Below, one piece after another: positions 15,122-21,695 of a stretch of DNA of 52,704 nt. The stretch is from Bacteroidales bacterium (lineage in GTDB: Bacteria; Bacteroidota; Bacteroidia; Bacteroidales; F082), in the NCBI GenBank assembly GCA_017538795.1, contig JAFYIE010000024.1, positions 1-52,704 of the forward strand, read 5' to 3'. The first letter of the stretch is position 1. The number at the start of each line of letters is the position of its first letter. A model generated the notes under the pieces. That model worked only from the letters and a program-made list of their open reading frames with translations. It had not been told where the DNA came from and ran no database searches. Both the position numbers and the translations under genes were made by a program.

Positions 15122-16621
15122 TTATTTATTTGGTGGATTTCCACCTTGGGCCCAATCGCTAATAAGTATATTTATATCTGAAATATTATATAATTTAGGG
15201 AATTCCACCCCATTAAATATCACTGTTGGATAATGTTCAATGTGGTTCTTTCGGATATCATCTAACATCCCCATATACTTCCGCATCGTTTCATCTGTTG
15301 CTTCAGAAATTCTATTGTGCTTCCCTTTTGAAATACAATCCAATGACCACTGTTTGTTAATTCTGTATTCCTCTATAATCTGAAGCGGTTGGAGTTTATC
15401 TTTACGTAGTTTTTTGCCTTCTCCGTCTATATACAATCTCCATGTTATAAGCTGATGGTAGCGCCGCATAATGTTCTGCATTTCTTGGACTAAAAACCTA
15501 CAATGTTTACAGTCCAAATCTATAATTGTATCTATTGTGTAAATTCCTTTGTCCGCTCCATAAATCAAGGCATTTTCATTTGCCAGGTAGAACTCCCTTC
15601 CGTTCTTCAGAAATTGCTCAAACATGCCAGGGGTACGTTTAAGTTTCAGTAGGGCAATTTCTTTACTGGCAGACTTTTGTTTATACCGAAGGCTACTGAG
15701 TAGCAGAAATGAGATTGCCCCTGACACGATAGTGGCCAAAATATCATTTAATGTTATCCTCAACGAGATAGTGCTAAATGGGATGGCCGTAGACATGATA
15801 ACAAAAATTGAAATGACAAGAATGCTAATGCCCAAACAATAAATGCAAATTTTCTTCAATATAAAAAACTGGAAGAACATCAAATAGAAAACAACTAACG
15901 CACCAGAAGTACTTATGAAAACATTAAGAAAACAAACACCTTCATGAGATGAAGACAATATAATAAACAGGAAATAGAAACACCCCATAACGGGCAGATT
16001 AAGTTTTGCATTTCGTACAAAGGGATTACTATTTGAAACCGACTCGCAATCTATGAGTTTTCCATGACTGCAAAAGGGTAAATCAACATATTTTAATGTT
16101 GTTTTTAAAAGTAAGAAGTAAGACAATACAAATCCAATACCCCCTATTGTGAGCAGTACGGCATTATGCCTAAATGCTAACATTGCAACTATGTAATATA
16201 TTATAGCAAAGGATAGAGGATTTCTGTGGGGTTTTGATATTCTCTTCTGAGCTATTGGACTGGATGACTCTATAACAAGAACTATCCCTTGCCATATCTT
16301 CAAGAATTCCTGTGTGGTCAATAAATGAGTCGTTCCATCATACAGTGTGATATCACAGGATGTTATTTTCTTAATGAAAAAGAATCTGCCCCCGTTTACA
16401 TTGCAATGTACGACCTTTTCTTTCGTTTCCCGAGTTAGATGTTCAAAATCCGTTTTGTATGCACTCGTATATATTCCCCAAAAGGAAAGGGCTCGTATCA
16501 TGGATATTGCACTTGGATATGCAGGGTCTGAATGGAGAATTTTGCAAATTTCCATTCTATCTCCCTCTATTTTATGAGAGTGCAATATATGTTGCACAAT
16601 AGTTATGAGATAATCCATCAT
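15122..16621 (-). CDS. C39-like / vitamin K epoxide reductase / thioredoxin fusion protein
   Basis: This 499-aa membrane protein has three parts. Residues 1-125 resemble a C39 peptidase fold without a catalytic Cys at the start, so it could be a leader-binding domain. Residues 135-315 form a multi-helix VKOR domain with loop cysteines C184 and C192 (CSHGKLIDC) and the active-site pair C259/C262 (CIYC). Residues 335-495 form a thioredoxin-like domain with C371/C374 (CKHC). VKOR-thioredoxin fusions oxidise protein thiols to disulfides outside the cytoplasm, passing electrons to quinones. It sits between two GG-peptides that each carry two cysteines, so they are its likely substrates. It starts 2 bases after the GLPGLI gene. 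Confidence 0.85.
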   Translation of the reverse strand: MMDYLITIVQHILHSHKIEGDRMEICKILHSDPAYPSAISMIRALSFWGIYTSAYKTDFEHLTRETKEKVVHCNVNGGRFFFIKKITSCDITLYDGTTHLLTTQEFLKIWQGIVLVIESSSPIAQKRISKPHRNPLSFAIIYYIVAMLAFRHNAVLLTIGGIGFVLSYFLLLKTTLKYVDLPFCSHGKLIDCESVSNSNPFVRNAKLNLPVMGCFYFLFIILSSSHEGVCFLNVFISTSGALVVFYLMFFQFFILKKICIYCLGISILVISIFVIMSTAIPFSTISLRITLNDILATIVSGAISFLLLSSLRYKQKSASKEIALLKLKRTPGMFEQFLKNGREFYLANENALIYGADKGIYTIDTIIDLDCKHCRFLVQEMQNIMRRYHQLITWRLYIDGEGKKLRKDKLQPLQIIEEYRINKQWSLDCISKGKHNRISEATDETMRKYMGMLDDIRKNHIEHYPTVIFNGVEFPKLYNISDINILISDWAQGGNPPNK

Positions 16622-16623
16622 TC

Positions 16624-17451
16624 TTATTGGTAATCAGTTTCTAAATAATTACGATGCAACTTGTTGTTTGTTTTGTCCAAATCGAGATTAATTCCTGTTT
16701 GAGATTGAATCAAATGTGCAGAGTTCTCTTCATATTTTCTTTTTGCTTTAAGGAATTTCTTTCGGGTAGTCTTTTTAAATTTTCCGCATTTACTCCTATC
16801 GTAGGCTTCATAAGTTTTTATGGTTTGTATCGCATTAATAACAAAGTGGTGTTGAGAATCAGCATCATACGCCTCCATTATCAAACCGGGCAATCCTCCC
16901 AACTTCCATGGCCCATTAGAAACGGGTATATCATATGTAAACCATACAATCCATAACCTCCCATGATAATACGCTGTGGCCTTTACACATTCGTAATCGA
17001 GCACAATTTTGGCATCTTCACAAATCTTCCATTTCTGGGAATCCAAAGAATCTTCATAGAAATACAAAGAATTATTTATGTCATCGTATATTGTTACCTT
17101 GCCACTCAAAAAGTTCTTGTATATATAGCTAGTGCTTCTTCTAAAATAGAAATTGGATGCGTTAACTCCATCCTTTTGATAGGCAGCTAAGAATGCTTGT
17201 TTCCACTTTTGTTCATAGTCGGGTTCTTGTTTTATGGAATCAGTCTGAAAGGTGTAATAGCTATAAAATGCAGACTCTCTCGTACCAATGATTAGGAACA
17301 TTAAGTCTTCTTTCCGTGAATTATTAAGACTGTCTTTAATACTTGTATAATTATATGAGCACTTCAAACACGGGGCATGCATAGTTGTTTGGCTGTTAAT
17401 ACAACCATTGCCTATCACTAAACCGAAAATAAGAAATATATATTTTCTCAT
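16624..17451 (-). CDS. GLPGLI family protein (first copy)
   Basis: This 275-aa exported protein has the family hallmark WKLGGLPGLIMEA around residue 185 and the preceding 'VWFTYDIPVSNGPWK'. I place the start at 17451 (MRKYIFLIFG), which gives a clean signal peptide; the longer ORF from 17478 adds nine residues in front of it. The Cys in 'GNGC' near residue 17 is a weak lipobox, so lipidation is uncertain. It resembles the second GLPGLI protein at 14095-14865 but is more charged. It lies behind the 52-aa peptide and its stem-loop and directly before the VKOR fusion gene (2-base gap). Function unknown. Confidence 0.82.
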   Translation of the reverse strand: MRKYIFLIFGLVIGNGCINSQTTMHAPCLKCSYNYTSIKDSLNNSRKEDLMFLIIGTRESAFYSYYTFQTDSIKQEPDYEQKWKQAFLAAYQKDGVNASNFYFRRSTSYIYKNFLSGKVTIYDDINNSLYFYEDSLDSQKWKICEDAKIVLDYECVKATAYYHGRLWIVWFTYDIPVSNGPWKLGGLPGLIMEAYDADSQHHFVINAIQTIKTYEAYDRSKCGKFKKTTRKKFLKAKRKYEENSAHLIQSQTGINLDLDKTNNKLHRNYLETDYQ

Positions 17452-17466
17452 AACTTTATTTGTTTT

Positions 17467-17499
17467 TATTGGGAGCAAACATTCAGTATGCCCCCAATA
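17467..17499 (-). promoter_or_regulatory. stem-loop downstream of the 52-aa peptide gene
   Basis: Arms TATTGGGAGCA (17467-17477) and TGCCCCCAATA (17489-17499) pair over 11 positions. One is a G-U wobble in the minus transcript, around an 11-base loop. It lies between the peptide stop codon (17511) and the GLPGLI start (17451), the same arrangement as after the 53-aa peptide. The RNA reads into an A-rich stretch, not a U-run. Confidence 0.6.
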
Positions 17500-17510
17500 T
17501 TAGGTAACTG

Positions 17511-17669
17511 TTAACAGTATTTCTGGTATGCATACGCTGCACTGTGACGGTTGTGATCATCCCAGTTATCCCAGTTGTCAGAGATTATCTGTGTCAGTTG
17601 CGCACAATACTCTTCTTGAGAAATACCTCCCATGATACCATGAAGTTCATTAAATGTCAATTTATCCAT
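17511..17669 (-). CDS. 52-aa GG-leader peptide with two cysteines
   Basis: The peptide begins MDKLTFNELHGIMGG. The GG at residues 14-15 ends a short leader like that of the 53-aa peptide. The core (16-52) has Cys 22 and a C-terminal Cys 52 and a central acidic-tryptophan patch DNWDNWDD (31-38). The spacing of GG, first Cys, Trp patch and last Cys matches the other peptide, although the sequences differ elsewhere, so the two are probably diverged paralogues with one disulfide. It is followed by a stem-loop and a GLPGLI gene and preceded by the 28-bp motif shared with lanA. The export signal fits the C39 exporter at 9347-11542. Activity is unknown: bacteriocin or signal are the main options. 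Confidence 0.78.
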   Translation of the reverse strand: MDKLTFNELHGIMGGISQEEYCAQLTQIISDNWDNWDDHNRHSAAYAYQKYC

Positions 17670-17692
17670 GTTCTGAAGAAATTTAAATTATA

Positions 17693-17720
17693 CCTACTCT
17701 CTTAGCTTTTCGGCTCCCGC
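17693..17720 (-). promoter_or_regulatory. 28-bp peptide-gene upstream motif, copy 2
   Basis: This segment is identical to 6281-6308 at 25 of 28 bases, and both copies keep CCTACTCT and AGCTTTTCGGCT. It lies 23 bases before the 52-aa peptide start, in the 117-base gap after the DUF3244 gene. The 53-aa peptide gene lacks it. No -7 element is nearby, so it is probably an internal operon element: a leader RNA, processing site or regulator site. Confidence 0.6.
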
Positions 17721-17786
17721 TCCTTTTATACAGGTTGGTCTGTCTCAATTATTCCGGAATTATATTGAAGTTCATTTATCGTGTTG

Positions 17787-18194
17787 TCATTCATACATGT
17801 CGAATGTGCCTCCATAAGTATGTTCGTTATATGTCACTGCTATATAATATGTACCAAAGGAGAAAAATCCGAGATTAATACTATAGCAACCGTTGTTGCT
17901 ACAGATCAAAACTCCCTGAGAAACAATCTCGTCACTTTCATTATATATATAGTAGGTGAATTCCCCATCTGCAAGAGCCGTTACCAACAATTGCTGGCTT
18001 TCTTCGTCAAGAACGACGCTTATAGGAATACAAAAGTGAGCCGGAGCTTTCGAGGGCTTTGGGTTGTTTCCCAACAGAGGTCCTTGTCGATAAGTGAGAG
18101 ATACAGGGTACATAGAAGTGGTAGCTGACCACATCGTAACACTTTGCATCGTGAAGGCAAACATGATTGCCAATAATTTGATGTTCTTTCTCAT
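17787..18194 (-). CDS. DUF3244 small secreted protein
   Basis: This 135-aa protein has a signal peptide (about 1-24, ending WSA) and a small beta-rich domain with the DUF3244 pattern: 'PISVVLDEESQQLLVT', 'YYIYNESDEIVSQG' and 'YSINLGFFSFGTYYIAV'. DUF3244 proteins are short, Bacteroidetes-specific, secreted and of unknown function, predicted to adopt an Ig-like fold. Two Cys (about 98 and 103, in 'ICSNNGCY') could form a local disulfide. It is the first gene of the minus-strand peptide cluster, with a good -7 element 34 bases upstream. It lies divergent to the TPR-HTH regulator. A role in immunity or surface display is only a guess. Confidence 0.78.
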   Translation of the reverse strand: MRKNIKLLAIMFAFTMQSVTMWSATTSMYPVSLTYRQGPLLGNNPKPSKAPAHFCIPISVVLDEESQQLLVTALADGEFTYYIYNESDEIVSQGVLICSNNGCYSINLGFFSFGTYYIAVTYNEHTYGGTFDMYE

Positions 18195-18228
18195 AATTTT
18201 GAATTTTAATGTTTGAATTTTCTGGGTG

Positions 18229-18236
18229 CAAAGTTA
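18229..18236 (-). promoter_or_regulatory. promoter of the peptide cluster, -7 element
   Basis: TAACTTTG on the minus strand matches TAnnTTTG and ends 34 bases before the DUF3244 start codon. The -33 region is not clear. All genes from here down to 3204 are on the same strand with short gaps, so this is the likely main promoter of the cluster. Confidence 0.6.
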
Positions 18237-18282
18237 CGAACCTTTATCCATGCATAGAAATATTTGTTGTTTCATTGTGTTT

Positions 18283-18345
18283 CTGATATATGTTAAAATT
18301 TGTTACCCCCCCCCTGTTTGATAAATTTAACCATCTGTATATCAG
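18283..18345. repeat. inverted repeat enclosing a C9 tract in the divergent promoter region
   Basis: CTGATATA (18283-18290) and TATATCAG (18338-18345) are perfect complements. Inside them GTTAAAATTT and AAATTTAAC nearly pair. The centre holds a run of nine C (18306-18314). It lies between the cluster promoter and the regulator promoter. The repeat could be an operator for the divergent HTH regulator. The C tract is a possible slippage site. Confidence 0.5.
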
Positions 18346-18430
18346 TAATTTAAGTAGTATTCCTAAGTAAAATATCTTGGAATATTATGCAAATTTGTGA
18401 GAAACGCAGAGAAACATTTTCTGTCCCAAA

Positions 18431-18462
18431 TTTGGTTGTTTGCTCTATTTTTTCTACCTTTG
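18431..18462 (+). promoter_or_regulatory. promoter of the TPR-HTH regulator
   Basis: TTTG (18431-18434) and TACCTTTG (18455-18462) are separated by 20 bases, an excellent match to the Bacteroidales -33/-7 pair. The -7 element ends 22 bases before the ATG at 18485. This excludes the longer ORF start at 18440, which would lie inside the promoter. Confidence 0.75.
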
Positions 18463-18484
18463 CATCCATAAATCAAGATTCAAT

Positions 18485-20266
18485 ATGAGTATAGTAAGAT
18501 TCATTTTTTGTGTTCTGTGCACATTTGGTATGTTATTTTTGTTCTCATGCTCTGAAGAACAGCATTCTTTAGAAGAATTAGAGAGAATTAAAATGATAGG
18601 TGACGATAACCCTAAGAAAGCACTTGCCATGTTGGATTCTCTGAAAATTTTAATCAGAGAAGAGAGTGATTATGTCAAGAACAAATATGATTTATTACAA
18701 ATCAGACTGAATGACAAGGCTGACAATATACCCAATTCAGATATTATGATTAAGAATCTAATTGGCTATTTTGAAGAAAATGGCTCGATGCTTGATAGAC
18801 AAGAAGTATATTATTACGCAGGTAGTGTATATCGTGACTTACAAGACACCCCCCGATCTTTGGAATATTTCCTCAAGTCTATAGAATATGCCAAGAATGA
18901 AAATGATTGTGACTCGATTATGATGCGCAATGCGTATTCAAATCTAAATGACCTATATTATAAAGTTCAGAATTATAACGATGCTGTAAAAATGGCTCAG
19001 AAAGAACTTGAAATTACCAAGCAGATGAGGAAAAACACAACCCTTCCATACTTGCATATTGGTACAGCATTTCTTGCGCAGGATAACCAACAGCAAGCTT
19101 GTATCGCTTTTGATGCGGCCTTTGATGAAATTGTTCGTTCAAAAAACACTTCAAGACATGAAGATGCACTATTCTATCTGTTGTGTGACTATTCTGTTTT
19201 GAAACAATCTTCTAGTGCTCGAGAATGCTTTTCTCTAATAGAAACTGATCCAATATACGAGTTTTCGGATTTCCATTGCATGGCATTTGCGCAATACTAT
19301 GAATTATGTAATAGAGAAGATTCTGCTATCATATATGCTAAGCTCTTACTTAATAAAGGAAAAGACATATATAATATGTATGACGCATCAAAGCTTCTTT
19401 ATCGGATATATGACAGAATGGGGGATATGAAAAATGCCAATTACTATGCAGGAGTTTATATGCAAATAAGTGATTCTTTGGATTTTGGGAAACGCCAAGA
19501 ATTAGCTGCAACAGTCAATAACGAGTTTCAGTATCATCTTGATCAAAAGAAAGAGCAGACTTTAAAAGATGAGAAAGAAAAGTATAAGAACTCGCTTACC
19601 ATTGTAGTCATGACAACAATACTATTAGCGTGTGTTGCCTACATTTTTTATGTAAGAAGGCGTAACAAACATTTAAAGGAGGTTGTTTCACTTTCGGCAG
19701 AACTACAGCGGGTATCTAATGACGAGCAGCAACTTCGTAAAGATATTGAGCAGAAAGAGAAAGAACTTGAGAGATCAAAGAAATCATTGGAAAAATCATC
19801 TGATGAACTCAGCAACGTGAAACGCGAACTTCAACGAGTTAATACTGAACTGTCTGATTATGACGAGGCATTGAAAGCGAAAGAACAACAGTTGTCGGAA
19901 AAGATGGATCAAAACAAGACTTTCATCAAACTGTTGCATCAATCAGAATTGGAGGGCAAAGCCGAGGATGTGATTTATGCCATCAGGCAATCCTCCAAAG
20001 GAAAGAAAAACATGAAATCGTCTGACTGGAAGCAGTTATACCAAGCCGTAGATGAACTATATCCCTTATTCAAGGATAGGCTATTAAAGGAATTGGGTAA
20101 TTTCACAGAACAGCAGATGCAAGTCTGCTACCTTATGCGTATCGGCCTCTCTAAACCGCAGATACAAAGCATGACTGAACTCTCACGTGTTACAATCTGG
20201 CGATGGGTAAAGAAATACGATTGGATACTGACACCAGATGAAGAGGCAGAAAGTACTAAAGAATAA
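18485..20266 (+). CDS. membrane-anchored TPR protein with C-terminal HTH (transcriptional regulator)
   Basis: This 593-aa protein starts at 18485, just after a strong promoter. The N-terminus is a lipoprotein-like signal (MLFLFSC). Residues about 25-350 are tetratricopeptide-type helical repeats in the periplasm ('YYYAGSVYRDLQDTPRSLEYF'). One membrane helix follows (about 370-392), then a long coiled coil (about 395-490). A C-terminal helix-turn-helix (about 540-580, 'GLSKPQIQSMTELSRVTIWRW') is in the cytoplasm. This layout is a one-component sensor-regulator common in Bacteroides. It is divergent from the peptide cluster and separated from it by a shared intergenic region with an inverted repeat, so the cluster is its likely target. 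A periplasmic peptide signal is an attractive but unproven ligand. Confidence 0.8.
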   Translation: MSIVRFIFCVLCTFGMLFLFSCSEEQHSLEELERIKMIGDDNPKKALAMLDSLKILIREESDYVKNKYDLLQIRLNDKADNIPNSDIMIKNLIGYFEENGSMLDRQEVYYYAGSVYRDLQDTPRSLEYFLKSIEYAKNENDCDSIMMRNAYSNLNDLYYKVQNYNDAVKMAQKELEITKQMRKNTTLPYLHIGTAFLAQDNQQQACIAFDAAFDEIVRSKNTSRHEDALFYLLCDYSVLKQSSSARECFSLIETDPIYEFSDFHCMAFAQYYELCNREDSAIIYAKLLLNKGKDIYNMYDASKLLYRIYDRMGDMKNANYYAGVYMQISDSLDFGKRQELAATVNNEFQYHLDQKKEQTLKDEKEKYKNSLTIVVMTTILLACVAYIFYVRRRNKHLKEVVSLSAELQRVSNDEQQLRKDIEQKEKELERSKKSLEKSSDELSNVKRELQRVNTELSDYDEALKAKEQQLSEKMDQNKTFIKLLHQSELEGKAEDVIYAIRQSSKGKKNMKSSDWKQLYQAVDELYPLFKDRLLKELGNFTEQQMQVCYLMRIGLSKPQIQSMTELSRVTIWRWVKKYDWILTPDEEAESTKE

Positions 20267-20363
20267 ATCTAAATCAAAACATTGAAAATGGCTCAAAACA
20301 TGAAATGAACTAGAGTATGCATATTGTAGTTGTATATGATTGCTATGATGAAAATGGATGGTA

Positions 20364-21695
20364 TCATTTTTGATTATTGCGATGCTTAGGAACCTCAATA
20401 CAATAGTCTTTCATCTTCTGAAACAAGTTACGTCTGCTGATGCCAAGAATGGCAGCGGCGGGTTCTCGCCTGTACCCACATGATTCAAGTGCCTTGACTA
20501 TTTTTGCCTTTTCCTCGTTCTCATCGTTCAGTTTCATCGTAGTGGGTGTTTCCGGCGCTTCTTCAAGAGAAAAGGCAAGTTGTTCTGGTTGGAGCTTGTC
20601 GCAATCATACTTCTTAACCGCCAGTTCTATTACCCTCACAAGTTCACGCACATTCCCCGGCCAGGGATATGCCTCCAGTTTATGTTTGGTTTTACTGCTC
20701 AGTCTGCGTCTTTTGTCAAAGTGTTCCATAAAGAATGTCGCCATTGGAACGATGTCTGTCACCGTTTCCCTTAGCGGTGGAATATTAACTACCTCCTCAC
20801 AGATGCAATCCCGGAAATGCTGCGTCATTAAGCCCTCTTTGACGAGTTCATCGGGAGATTTTGCGGAAGTGCATATAAGCCTGTAATCAACAAAGCGCTT
20901 CTTGCATGAGCCTATGCGACAGTATTCCCCTGTTTCCAACACCTCTTTAAGCAAATTCTGTACACTCAAGGGCATCTCATCGACGTTCTCCAAGAAAAGG
21001 AAACTGTTACGTGCTTTCTCCAGAATGCCGTCTGTTGATTGTACGGCACTGGCGTATGCACCTTTCTGATGCCCAAAGAAATAATCCTCCACATGCTCCA
21101 TTTCTGCCAATGCGCTGCATCTAACGTGGGCATAGTCGCCATAATGGAAGCCCTCCATTGCCATATAGTCCTCTGCCAGATGGCTCCTGCCTGTCCCGCT
21201 CTCACCAACGACTACAAGACGGAGATCCAGACCGACATAGCCCTTCAGCCTCTCATAAAGAGCCAGAAAAGGTTGGCTGTTGCGCCTGAACATCAGGCGG
21301 TTCTTGTGTTTGTCACGAAGATTCTGCTCTTCCATGATGCCTTTAATCCTGGCATAAAACTTCTCGTCCATCTGCGGCTTGGGGATATAGCTTTGGGCGC
21401 CAAGTTCCATCGTCTCAATAGAGTTTTCCATCGTGCCGTAGTTAGTCATCAGGAAGAACAACTGATGATACCCCTGCTCCCGCATCCAACGCAGAATGTC
21501 TGTGCCGTTCTTTCCGCTCTCATCATTCAGCATGAGGTCGGCCAAGATTACGTCGTTCCTGCCAGCCCGTTCAATAAGCCATTTGGCCTTCTTGACCGTC
21601 TGGCAGGCAACAGCCTCTATCCCGAAATCCGCCAGTGTTGCGCAGACGGAATTGCAGTAGGATTTCATGTCGTCAATGACTATTACCTTACTCAT
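20364..21695 (-). CDS. rteB: RteB-like response regulator with AAA+ and Fis-type HTH
   Basis: This 443-aa protein starts at 21695, overlapping the rteA stop codon by 8 bases (ATGAGTAA); the longer ORF from 21752 would add 19 residues inside rteA. The receiver domain (1-120) has D8, D9, phospho-acceptor D53, T84 and K106. The AAA+ domain (about 140-370) has Walker A GESGTGRS (164-171), with Arg in place of the usual Lys, and Walker B FLFLENVDE (232-240). Its GAFTGA loop, which contacts sigma-54, is changed to GAYASA (212-217). A Fis-type HTH ends the protein (about 395-435). In CTnDOT, RteB activates rteC. It probably does the same here via the repeats at 2716-2886. Confidence 0.85.
   Translation of the reverse strand: MSKVIVIDDMKSYCNSVCATLADFGIEAVACQTVKKAKWLIERAGRNDVILADLMLNDESGKNGTDILRWMREQGYHQLFFLMTNYGTMENSIETMELGAQSYIPKPQMDEKFYARIKGIMEEQNLRDKHKNRLMFRRNSQPFLALYERLKGYVGLDLRLVVVGESGTGRSHLAEDYMAMEGFHYGDYAHVRCSALAEMEHVEDYFFGHQKGAYASAVQSTDGILEKARNSFLFLENVDEMPLSVQNLLKEVLETGEYCRIGSCKKRFVDYRLICTSAKSPDELVKEGLMTQHFRDCICEEVVNIPPLRETVTDIVPMATFFMEHFDKRRRLSSKTKHKLEAYPWPGNVRELVRVIELAVKKYDCDKLQPEQLAFSLEEAPETPTTMKLNDENEEKAKIVKALESCGYRREPAAAILGISRRNLFQKMKDYCIEVPKHRNNQK

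Noticed and set aside
14935-15144. Longer 69-aa form of the second GG-peptide
   Set aside because: The extra 16 residues break the standard MKKL leader form. The 53-aa form matches the layout of the 52-aa peptide exactly.
18440-18484. Upstream in-frame start of the TPR-HTH regulator
   Set aside because: The ATG at 18440 lies inside the strong -33/-7 promoter. The ATG at 18485 gives a proper lipoprotein-like signal peptide.
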